Of a DNA stretch of 64,000 nt, positions 54,966 through 64,000 are shown piece after piece. Source of the stretch: Watersipora subatra. Its lineage: Eukaryota > Bryozoa > Gymnolaemata > Cheilostomatida > Watersiporidae. The stretch spans positions 51,562,007 through 51,626,006 of the forward strand of contig NC_088715.1 in NCBI RefSeq assembly GCF_963576615.1. Reading direction: 5' to 3'. Numbering within the stretch: position 1 is the stretch's first letter; the number at the start of each line of letters is the position of its first letter. A program made the position numbers and the translations under genes. Below the pieces are notes generated by a model that saw only the letters and a list, made by a program, of their open reading frames with translations, did no database searches and was not told the origin of the DNA.

Positions 54966-55869
54966 TAAGATGTGATATTTTAGCAAACAACATTGTGTTT
55001 TAAACAAATAACTTTTTGAGGTAATTCTTCATTGAAAGCATAAATATTGTAATGCAGTGTGAATTCACCATTGAAAACGTCTGAAAGCCATTAGTAATTT
55101 ATATGTGTTGTACTGTGATCCTTTTCGCAGTAGGTAGAACACAACTCCAATGTTGAAACCATTCCAGAATCTAAATAAATTTTTAATCAATCTCTCTAGA
55201 AATGAGTGAAACAAACTCTATAGCTATTTCAACAGTTTTGATCAAGTTGTAGATTAACAATTTAGCTGGAACTAATTTCTAGTTAGACAAAGTGTAAGTT
55301 ATATGGAATATATAATAGCTATAGTTTGTTCTTTCAAGCTGGTAGTATATTTGCACAGCTTATTATCTATGTGAAAAGAAGCAGACGCAACAAGGAAAAG
55401 TTTTTTTTTAGCTTCATGGTAATGAAATTTCAAAAAAATGATTGAAAGCTTTTTAAGCCTAAACAACTACAGAAAATAAAAAAGTATAAACCTGGGCGGC
55501 CCGTGAAACATTTTTGAATCTGCTAGGTTTTAACTTAACCTAACCTTATATCTTAAACTGCGGTCACAATAACATTAAAATGCGTAAAATTTGAGATGTT
55601 TGCTTTATTGGATACACGAGTGAGACGAGACGTCAATGTAAACAGCAAAACTCTTTACGCTGTTGGCAAGAGTGGCGGCCATGATGTCTGCCGCAAGAAA
55701 TTAACCGATGTCTCATTTAGAGCATCTAAACTCAGCTTGTTGACCAATCAGTGAACTCATTACTAAAGTATATTTGAGCTCCTTGTCGCAACTTTTGTAG
55801 CTGAAGAGAGTATATTTTAGTTCAAATATTTGCTATACTCAATAAAAATAATAACGCCATTTTAGAGAG

Positions 55870-57292
55870 ATGGTTAAAAAAGTTAAAAAGGTGAGTATAG
55901 TTGTAATAATACATGTGAACAACATTTTGCAAAACAAAAAGAACTATTGAAGTGGCTTGCCAAACCGCTATCGATGTATATTAATTACTACATATCTCCA
56001 TTATCTTTTAATAACGCTATCGTGAGCTATCTTCGTAGCATGAGCTATCTTCGTAGCATGAGCTATCTTCGTAGCATGAGCTATCTTCGTAGCATGAGCT
56101 ATCTTCGTAGCATGAGCTATCTTCGTAGCATTAGCTATCTTCATAGCATTAGCTATCTTTCGTAGCATGAACTATCTTTATAGCATGAGTTATCTTCATA
56201 GCATGAGCTATCTTCATAGCATGAGCTATCTTCGTAGCATGAGCTATCTTTGTAGCATGAGCTATCTTCGTAGCACGAGCTATCTTCGTAGCATGAGTTA
56301 TCTTTCATAGCATGAGCTATCTTCGTAGCATGAGCTATCTTTGTAGCACGAGCTATCTTCGTAGCACGAGCTATCTTCGTAGCATGAGTTATCTTTCATA
56401 GCATGAGCTATCTTTGTAGCATGAGCTATCTTCGTAGCATGAGCTATCTTTGTAGCATGAGCTATCGTCGTAGCATGAGCTATCCTCGTAGCATGAGCTA
56501 TCGTCGTAGCATGAGCTATCTTCGTAGCATGAGCTATCTTCGTAGCATTAGCTATCTTTCATAGCATGAACTATCTTTAAAGCATGAGCTATCTTCATAG
56601 CATGAGCTATATTCATAGCATGAGCTATCTTCATAGCATGATCTATCGATCAACTAAACTGTATGAACTGTGAGCATTATGGCGAAATATTGCCGTCCTT
56701 CATCCACTCTCGTAACAACTTTATTGAAAGGAGACACAGACTGAATATCATCCCCTCACTTAGTGACTCTGTGAGTAATTAAATGCGCTGACACTCAAGG
56801 TATGTGTAAACTGGTCTTCTACAACACAGAGTGCGTTCTACAACACAGAGTGCGTTCTACAACACAGAGTGCGTTCTACAACACAGAGTGCGTTCTACAA
56901 CACAGAGTGCGTTCTACAACACAGAATGCGTTTTACAACACAGAGTGTGTTCTACAACACAGAGTGTGTTCTCCAATACAGAGTGTGTTCTACAACACAG
57001 AGTGTGTTCTACAACACAGAGTGTGTATACAATGTGGATGCCTAACCACTCAGTGTCTAACCACAAAAAAGAGAACGCTACTTGTAATAACGTACATATT
57101 TGGCGAATAAATCTCATAACTTTTACTTAACAGTGTAGCTAAACAAACATGTAATTTCGTTTCTAGGTAAAAAAGATGGTGGTTATTTATGACCTTGTAG
57201 AGAAGGCAGCTGAAGTGGTGTGTGAAAAACTCTTCACAGAATCTGCCGTGACTAGAAATAAACAATCTTGTAAAAGGGCATTCGACGGCTAA
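55870..57292 (+). CDS. Putative small gene (49 or 81 aa)
   Basis: Candidate exons: 55870-55890 (MVKKVKK, donor AAG|GTGAGT), optional 56675-56770 (HYGEILPSFIHSRNNF..., donor TCT|GTGAGT) and a last exon from 57167 (acceptor tttcgtttctag; MVVIYDLVEKAAEVV, stop TAA about 57290). All pieces are phase 0, so the middle exon may be in or out. No homology recognised; the first exon is only 7 codons and the middle acceptor is weak. The 18-bp and 19-bp arrays fall in the putative introns. Confidence 0.3.
56024..56650. repeat. 18-bp minisatellite, about 34 copies
   Basis: Unit atgagctatcttcgtagc, with occasional 19-bp units (ctttcatagc). Open in one plus frame as MSYLRS hexads for 72 codons until a 19-bp unit breaks it. 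Confidence 0.94.
56815..57030. repeat. 19-bp minisatellite, about 11 copies
   Basis: Unit gcgttctacaacacagagt changing to gtgttctacaacacagagt in the right half, so two homogenised halves. Confidence 0.93.
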
Positions 57293-57599
57293 TCTCTTAT
57301 GGCTTTTAAATTGTCTGATTTGGCTAACCACCCTGCAATTTGTCTAGACAATGCATTGATTAATAGATCAGTGGGTTGATTTGTTGTCAAAAACCAATTA
57401 TTGCATATTGGCAGCCCAAAAGAATTTAGTGTTTATTGATGTGGTTCTAGCTTTCAAGACTTGAGTGGGCAAGTAGATGTTTTCTTTTTAGTCATTAGAT
57501 GAAGTTCCTTGCTGACTGCATCAACTTTTTAACTTTTTTCATCAGTTGATTCAAACTATCTTGGATCTTTTGTTACTCACTTAGTTTTCCTTTAAAGAT

Positions 57600-57790
57600 T
57601 TACTTGCACCAAATTTTTATTTAATTTTATCAGAAAGTTTAGGTATTATTCTATCTTTTGCAATTTACTTTTGGCGTTTAAGGTGGTCTGACTGCTATGA
57701 CGTTTTAAGAATAAAATCGACAAAATTTAGTCGCTATTAAACAATCGGTTTTAAGCGAGTGGTGACTTCGTGATGTATAAAGCAGCAAAT
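57600..57790 (+). repeat. Dispersed repeat family copy
   Basis: ttttatcagaaagtttaggt, aaggtggtctgactgctatg and aagaataaaatcgacaaaat match the copies at 24.6, 46.9 and 49.2 kb. Confidence 0.6.
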
Positions 57791-58943
57791 GGAAAAAGAG
57801 CCAACAAGCAATAAATATACGGTCACTTCTTTAGCCAATTATCAGCCCAAATTTTTATTTAGGTCGCGATAAATGTTATTGCTAACAAACTAGTTGTCTG
57901 TGATCTCGAAGATTATCATTGTTAGAGAATTCATTACACACAGTTTGACATGAATAGTTTCGGCATTAGCGTAAGCGAAAAGGATCTTTTATAGCAGCGT
58001 GGTGTTTTAGCTAATTATCTGGACACAACTTGAGGAACGGAAGTTGTAACACTACAGAACCGGTGTAGATTGTGGGCTAACTCAATGGTTTACTAAATAA
58101 CAATCTGCTTCAATCTTGATCTTTTCAATCACTAAATCAGCACAATATACTGAATAACAACATAACTACAACCTGACCTTTAGTTCCAGCAAATATTTCT
58201 CAGAATTTTGAGCATCAAGGGGTGAAAGATTAGGGCAGACAGCCCACGGTTAGAGCTGACAGGCATTATGCTGCTGAGGAAGATATGAAAATGCAGGTGT
58301 ATTTATATTTGTGTTTGAGTCTCTTCTATCTACTAAACTAAAGTAAAAGGAATAATTTTACAGCTCATGAATACATATGCTAACAGGAAACATTGTACAA
58401 TTAATTGTAGTAAGTTAACTCATTGTTTACTACTCAACCTCTCTAGTTTTAACAAATTTTTAATTTTTTATTGTTGCACTTAGCTATAATATATTGCCAT
58501 GAACAGGTTAAAGGAATGTAATAACAAGAAGTCTAAAGATTTGAGGTCAATAATAGTAATGATTGTTTTTAATATCAAAGGATGTGTACTATTTTATGCA
58601 ACTATTAAGCAAATACTTTGGAGCCTCTATTTGTGGTCTAAAAACTCGATTTCAACTTTAACTAGCTGAAAGTTGTAAATCTGAGCCATAGAACTAGTCT
58701 ACATTTTCTTTAGTTGTTTTAGCTAAGAAGTTAGATCAATTATTAGAATTCATGCTCGCTTATCACTTGTAGAAATTTGAAGAAAATGCATTGATCAATG
58801 CTCACCTTTGGATCTTAGACTCAAAGCTTAAAATTAGTGGCTTGACCTACTTAAGCATTTGTTAAACGTGTGGTCATTTTGTAATTTTTCACTTTCGATC
58901 TATCTAACTCCCAAATTAACAGCTTACAGTAGTTAATTACACG

Positions 58944-59625
58944 CCCAGGGCTGATACTCTGAAAAAAACACCCACCTGGATAGGCCCAGACTTGGACATT
59001 GTACCCCCAATCACCTGGTTTTGTCAATTTGAATTTGGATATTGTACCCCCAATCACCTGGTTGATCAATTTGAAATACACCCCCTAAACACTGGGAGTT
59101 CCCTAGAGGGCGCCCAGGTTCTACCCCCCATTTATATAAACCGTTCGTGTGGCGACATAATAGTTGCTCTGCCCACTAACGTCAGTATCGCAAAACGACA
59201 AAATGTCGCTATGCCTGCAAAAGGGTTAATAAAACTGATTCCAAACAACCATCAGATCATCATTTTCATTTACAAAGAAAAACATAATGAATATCAATGA
59301 AATAAATATCATTCATTCTGAATATATTGCTAAAGGGTTGCTAAGATGATGCAGTGTCGACTGTCTCTTGTCCCTTCCTTTCCTGTTAGCAAGCAAGCAG
59401 CAGCAATCTGCTTTAAAATGAAGACTGGAATTTCGGTGCAATTTCTCGGTATTACTTTGGCTGAATAAAACCTTAATGAGCATGGGCCCTTTCACTGGCT
59501 TGCTTGTGGAAACACCCCCTAAAGTAGCAAATTCACTGACAGTGCCCCATGGTCTGAAAACCCCCCTAAAACGTGATTTTGGGCCGAACCTAATGGGCCT
59601 TTTAGGGGGAAGTATCAGCCCTGGG
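58944..59625. mobile_element. 682-bp MITE with perfect 8-bp target duplication
   Basis: ATTACACG at 58936-58943 and 59626-59633 flanks exact inverted ends CCCAGGGCTGATACT / AGTATCAGCCCTGGG. Inside is a ~40-bp direct repeat with attgtacccccaatcacctg at about 58998 and 59041, and several C-rich runs. An 8-bp duplication points to hAT mobilisation, though the ends do not resemble the hAT at 45.3 kb. Confidence 0.9.
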
Positions 59626-59741
59626 ATTACACGTTATAATACAAACTAAGAGTAAGTGAATTAAGTTTTCTAGGTTTTCATCAAAGTAGGTTCCTTTATA
59701 AAATGCAGTATGCTTATACCACATTTGTTTTATTGGTACAG

Positions 59742-59864
59742 GATGTTTGTTTCTCTACCTGTGGAACTCTGATGCCAGTGTGGAAACTACCATGCATAGG
59801 GATAGAGAGAGAGATGAATTCCTCAGATAAGTCTCCAGTGTGCTGCAGAATTGGGAGAGATTAA
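59742..59864 (+). CDS. Candidate terminal exon, cysteine-rich
   Basis: After acceptor gttttattggtacag, 40 codons read DVCFSTCGTLMPVWKLPC ... SSDKSPVCCRIGRD then TAA. Five cysteines including a CC pair suggest the end of a secreted peptide. No partner exon was identified, so this is tentative. Confidence 0.3.
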   Translation, partial: DVCFSTCGTLMPVWKLPCIGIEREMNSSDKSPVCCRIGRD

Positions 59865-60549
59865 AAACCTTATAGCTTGTAAAACCAGGTTTGTAAAATA
59901 AAATTAAATCAAGAACCGGTTACCTTTGACAATATAAATAGATTTCATTCATACACATCACCAATGGCACATCACTCATCCCGAATAGATTATGAAAACA
60001 TCCGTAAGCAGTTAACTTCTTCATACTCATTCTGTCTGAGCCACAAAAGTCATCCACACTAGGATGTGTCAACATGTTTTAATCAAAGTCAGCAATAATA
60101 GCATTTTCTTTTCCCGCCATGCCAGTTAACGATCGAATGATAACCACCCACAGAAATTTTACCTAGGCAGTTGCTGTACAGTAGCACAATCAACAAGATG
60201 TAAAATTATAGTCTAACCTGAACAAAGCTATACAAGCCTTAATATACTCTTAATCAGGATTGTGGGAACGGAGGCAAGGTCAGTTTATCAAAGTAATACT
60301 GAATTATTATAAAATTGCAATATTTGCTTCACTATTATTGTTTTTGTTAAGATTTGCTATGTTTTAATCACTATCTGTAACTAGTAATGTGAACACACAC
60401 TCATGAATTTATAATCTTTTAGATTTCACGGTGTGGTGAGATATAACGAGAATCAACTTGTCAATAAACTTCTAAACGGCTCACTACATCAGTGCATCTT
60501 AATCTAACTCTCACAATCTGGTGTTTTTAGAGTTTTCTCAAAACTCTAC

Positions 60550-60880
60550 AGTGAAATCTGGTTTTCCGTCAAGAGTCAAGCAATCAGTAAGGGAAATCCG
60601 GCATTCCGTCAAGAGACGAATTATTAGTGAACTCTCGAATCTTCGGAGGAGAGGCAACTTGCTGTGCAATACAAGCGCAGACCAACCTGTACACCTAAAC
60701 TAGAGAAGTGCGTAACCCGATTCACCGATCAAACCAACCTGATCAACCCAACCTGTAAACTGTTAACCTGTTGTGCTGTACATGCACAAATAACCTGAAC
60801 TTTGATCAAGCAAGACTGATCAAATTAACCTGAAGAAACTGTAAACCTGTTGTGCCATACGCATACGCTCAACTAACCCG
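60550..60880. repeat. Short internal repeats in the BEL 5' LTR region
   Basis: ttccgtcaagag occurs twice about 46 bp apart (near 60563 and 60609). aacctgttgtgc...cataacctgaac-type segments occur twice near 60767 and 60850. Upstream of the TATA box, so possibly promoter modules. Confidence 0.6.
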
Positions 60881-61012
60881 AACATTATACGAATCATCAT
60901 AGCATAGTGCTACAACTAGTAACAGACATAGTCGCGCACGCATAATCAAACCGAACCACATAATAACCTCCGTTACCACACCTCACGAGGAAATCAGCTA
61001 GATAGCAGCAGC

Positions 61013-61020
61013 TATAAATA
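61013..61020 (+). promoter_or_regulatory. TATA box of the BEL/Pao LTR
   Basis: TATAAATA in a GC-richer stretch (agcagcagctataaatagta), about 480 nt before the gag ATG. Confidence 0.6.
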
Positions 61021-61500
61021 GTACAGCGGACGGAGGAACCCAGCCAGCTCATCAACCACAAGGACAAGCCAGCAGAAGGGAATGAATGAAGCAATCCAGC
61101 AGCAGTCTACTCAAGCAGCTAAGTAAACAAGAAACAGTGAACATTTGACACACGTGTATAACTAACTCATAGCATAGTGCAACGAATTCAACTGTCAATA
61201 TAGGCACTCATTTCTTTCTTCGCTAGATAACCTGTGTAATTGCTTTAATTTGTCTGTCATATTGCAATTACTAACAATTCTCGATATCAACATTATTCTT
61301 TTCATTTATAGTTTTTATAAGAGTGTAAATATTTGTGCATTTGTGAGTTTTAAAATTGCCTCATATTGTAAATCATTCGAAAATTAACTGGCAACCACCC
61401 CTGCGTGTAAGCTGAACAGATTTGATTGTTGACAAATCCAAAGGCATAAACAAGCGTGAAAGATAAACATTGCTAAAATAGGTATCTATACGGTCTTAAA

Positions 61501-64000
61501 ATGTCTAGTCCAGTAAATGATTTGAGTGATAATGCCATTGCTGATCTGTCGAGCCATGAAACAGAGGCTATTGCAGAACTTGAACAACAAATTAATGCTG
61601 AAAATTCTGAACCCGTTCTTGATAAACCCACCAATAATGGTAGTAGCACCGTAGTGACAGAATCTGTTGTGGATAACCCTACTAACAACTCCACAGCTAT
61701 AGCTGCAGAAAATATGACGCGTAAGCGAGAGCGCAGAAATGTTGGTTCAGGTCTTAAGGCTACGGAAAGCCATATTTACCAGTTAAGTACTAAGCTCACA
61801 AAACTGGTTAGTTCTGCATACAGACTTATCAAGGTCTCTCAACAGAAGTTGTCTCAAGAGATTTCTCTCGACTTGCTTTATGACATTCACGATGCATTGG
61901 GTGACCAGGCTAAGGAAATTCTTGGCACATACCAGGAGCTGCTGACACGCCATGAAAATGATGAAGGCAAGCTTCCCAAATCCCTTCAAACCACGTACAC
62001 CCAGGTGCTCGCTCAAATGAAGTTTTTTAGAGACAGCATAGATAAAGATATTGATGCACTCGAAGAACAAGAAGAAGAAAGGCAGGCCGAGATGATGAGA
62101 AACCTAAACGAAGAAATTAACAAAAACGCAAGACTATTTCAAGAACTAACAGATGAGAGTAATCAAAGAAGAATGTATGGACATGAACTACCAGCTGCAT
62201 CACCAAATGCAGAAGAACAAAGCTCAGAACAGCAACACTCCGAAGGTAGTGTACACAACCAGGAAGCAGCTGAAGATCACTCAGAACAACATCAAGAAAA
62301 TGCTTTGCAGTTTCAGCCGACTCCACAAAGTGAGCCTGATCTCCGCCCTCAACAGGCAATACAACAATCCAGCGAAAGACGGCATCAAAGAGAAATTAAA
62401 GCTCCTAGTCCTAGCACAAGCACAAACAACCGGACAGATCCAATGGACAAACTAGCTGATGTTTTAGCATCTGCCATACGAAAACGAAGCATTGAGCCAG
62501 ATGTATTCAAAGGAGACCTATTACAGTTCAAGGACTGGGAAGTAGATTTCGACATGTACCTACGTAACGAGAGAATTGATGGAGTAGAACGACTTCGTTA
62601 CCTCAAGAAGTTTACAGGTGGCGAGGCTAAGAAAGCTATCGAAGGACATTTCATGTCAAACACAGAACATGCGTATGCTGCAGCGCGACAACTTTTGAAA
62701 GAAAGATATGGAAACGAGCACATCTTAGCGAGGAGTTTTAGAGACCAGCTTTCCAAGTGGCCGAATGTATCCGATGATGGAAAAACTTTACTAGAATTTA
62801 GTGACTTCTTAGGCCACTTGCTGAGTGCCCAGAGTTCAGTCCATTCCTTGAGAGTGTTGGATGATTACAGCGAAAATGAAAAGATGTGCAGAAAACTACC
62901 AGTACGCCTAAAGTGGAAGTGGGCAAGAATAGTAGCCAAAACTGAAGAAAGCTATTACCGCTACCCAACCTTTAAGGAGTTCTGCAGCTTCGTAAAAGAA
63001 GAAGCAAAGATAGGACAACTTCCACTAGCAAGAGGATTCAACTCCAAAACAAAACTACCAGATAAGCGACTGAAAGGACCTGGTCAATCTAGGAATACAT
63101 TCTCAACAGCTATCGATAAAGGATGCGTTCATTGCAAGTTAGATAACCATCAGGTTAGCGAATGCCGTAAACTGCAGAGACTTCCCAAGGCAGAAAAGAG
63201 TTCAACCATCAGACAGCTCAGCCTCTGCTTCAAATGCGTTCGTCCAGGACACCTTTACAAAGAGTGTGCAATCAAGCTGAAATGCAGCGTCTGTGGAAAA
63301 AGTCATGCTACAGTCCACCACGACCCGAACTTCAAACCTAGAAAAGAAATTACTCAAACTCAACCAAATCCACCAGCCACAACTAACAGCGGTACTCAGA
63401 GAGTACAAGTACTACCGAACGAAACAAACCTGAAGAGTGAACCACCCGGCAACACCACAAAAACCGTGTTGGCTACAACTACAACTAATGGACTCACAAC
63501 TATGGCCATACCAGTTAAGATGTCGGTACCGTCTGGAAAATCAATGTTAGTCTACGCACTATTAGACAACATGTCGGATGCCTGCTACGCATCCCCTCAA
63601 GTTCTAAAGAGGTTAGAAGCAAAGGTAAGTGTTATAGAGCCCAATGTTACTATCCACACAATGAATGGACAACAGACATCAGATATAGAGAGATACGACA
63701 ATCTCCACCTAACAGGTTTTATGAATGACAGTTCAGCTACCATAAACGCCTACAAAAGAAACATCCAGTGTGACAAGAGTCAATTACCATCACCCGAGCA
63801 GGCCAAACGATTTCGACACATGTCCGATATAGCCAAACATATGCCACCATTGTTAGACATACCAATTGGGCTGCTGATTGGAATGAATTACACCGAGGTC
63901 ATTCAGCCACTGGAAACTCGTACGAGCACCAAAGGTGAGCCTTTTGCAGTGAAAACATTATTCGGTTGGACCATGTGTGGGGGACGTGAGCCGATACTGC
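61501..64000 (+). CDS. BEL/Pao gag-protease polyprotein, N-terminal 833 codons
   Basis: Open in one frame from ATG 61501 to the window edge; an in-frame TAA lies a few codons upstream. A Ser/Asn/Glu-rich N-terminus and a Glu/Gln-rich coiled coil (about 181-230) lead to a DUF1759-like gag core from about 332 (PDVFKGDLLQFKDWEVDF). Then come CX2CX4HX4C knuckles C542-C555 and C576-C589 and a third Cys/His cluster from 595, and a protease-like motif LLDNMSDACYAS (Asp 689). The window ends in the linker to RT after FGWTMCGG. No break is visible, so this part may be functional. Confidence 0.9.
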   Translation, partial: MSSPVNDLSDNAIADLSSHETEAIAELEQQINAENSEPVLDKPTNNGSSTVVTESVVDNPTNNSTAIAAENMTRKRERRNVGSGLKATESHIYQLSTKLTKLVSSAYRLIKVSQQKLSQEISLDLLYDIHDALGDQAKEILGTYQELLTRHENDEGKLPKSLQTTYTQVLAQMKFFRDSIDKDIDALEEQEEERQAEMMRNLNEEINKNARLFQELTDESNQRRMYGHELPAASPNAEEQSSEQQHSEGSVHNQEAAEDHSEQHQENALQFQPTPQSEPDLRPQQAIQQSSERRHQREIKAPSPSTSTNNRTDPMDKLADVLASAIRKRSIEPDVFKGDLLQFKDWEVDFDMYLRNERIDGVERLRYLKKFTGGEAKKAIEGHFMSNTEHAYAAARQLLKERYGNEHILARSFRDQLSKWPNVSDDGKTLLEFSDFLGHLLSAQSSVHSLRVLDDYSENEKMCRKLPVRLKWKWARIVAKTEESYYRYPTFKEFCSFVKEEAKIGQLPLARGFNSKTKLPDKRLKGPGQSRNTFSTAIDKGCVHCKLDNHQVSECRKLQRLPKAEKSSTIRQLSLCFKCVRPGHLYKECAIKLKCSVCGKSHATVHHDPNFKPRKEITQTQPNPPATTNSGTQRVQVLPNETNLKSEPPGNTTKTVLATTTTNGLTTMAIPVKMSVPSGKSMLVYALLDNMSDACYASPQVLKRLEAKVSVIEPNVTIHTMNGQQTSDIERYDNLHLTGFMNDSSATINAYKRNIQCDKSQLPSPEQAKRFRHMSDIAKHMPPLLDIPIGLLIGMNYTEVIQPLETRTSTKGEPFAVKTLFGWTMCGGREPIL

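Larger units (their letters stand above)
60522..64000 (+). mobile_element. BEL/Pao LTR retrotransposon, 5' part, running off the window
   Basis: Gag-protease frame from 61501 with DUF1759-like gag, three zinc-knuckle-like clusters and a DUF1758-like protease region, the BEL/Pao order. The upstream ~0.9 kb should be the 5' LTR and leader: TATAAATA at 61013-61020, a candidate LTR start TGTTTTTAGAG near 60522 and a candidate primer-binding site TGGCAACCACC at about 61390. Boundaries are tentative because the 3' LTR lies outside. Confidence 0.8.

Noticed and set aside
61473-63408. Minus-strand frames under the BEL element
   Set aside because: Shadows of the plus-strand gag frame, which carries the zinc knuckles.

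Overview
The window looks like a piece of an intron-rich, AT-rich invertebrate animal genome. Genes are split by GT...AG introns. There are a TATA box/initiator promoter, tRNA-derived SINE-like repeats, Ty3/Gypsy and BEL/Pao retrotransposons, hAT and piggyBac relics, and a very large load of minisatellites. A lophotrochozoan (mollusc, annelid, bryozoan or similar) is my best guess, but the sequence alone does not settle the phylum. Nothing prokaryotic was seen.

Three cellular genes can be reconstructed. (1) 1518-4606 (+) holds the last three coding exons of an SLC10 (sodium/bile acid symporter) family transporter; the 5' part lies left of the window. (2) 25212-6053 (-) is a complete 13-coding-exon gene. 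Every splice junction has GT/AG ends and matching phases, and the exons sum to 2295 nt (764 codons plus stop). It encodes a signal peptide, a long ectodomain, an EGF-like module, a sushi/CCP module and about four membrane helices; I cannot name the family. Genes 1 and 2 converge. (3) 38768-39785 (+) is a compact 4-exon gene for a 137-residue secreted, cysteine-rich, WAP-like peptide with its own TATA box. Two weaker coding candidates lie at 55870-57292 and 59742-59864.

The rest is mostly repeats. Gene 2's introns carry 14-, 18-, 21-, 30-, 42-, 56-, 58- and ~83-bp tandem arrays, SINE-like and Helitron ends, a TA-flanked fold-back MITE (20181-21059) and a piggyBac relic (17434-19861) that landed inside the 58-bp array. 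A young Ty3/Gypsy element (25701-30350, minus strand, 5-bp target duplication, nearly identical LTRs) sits just 5' of gene 2's first coding exon; its pol is broken by a frame change and a stop codon. From 30.4 to 45 kb the sequence holds a diverged ~1.5-kb duplication, an inverted repeat with an AT core, a 33-bp array immediately upstream of the WAP-like gene, and a TTAA-flanked MITE. An internally deleted hAT element with a perfect 8-bp target duplication lies at 45293-46642, and a 682-bp MITE with another perfect 8-bp duplication at 58944-59625. The right edge is the 5' part of a BEL/Pao element with an intact gag/protease reading frame running off the window.

The most unusual observation is at 12342-12880. 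A 56-bp minisatellite begins inside an exon of gene 2 and repeats that exon's 3' splice site and first codons about nine times. I did not find a clear new multi-gene system; the most novel protein-level items are the unrecognised EGF-sushi four-pass membrane protein and the WAP-like peptide that appears to lack one canonical disulfide.
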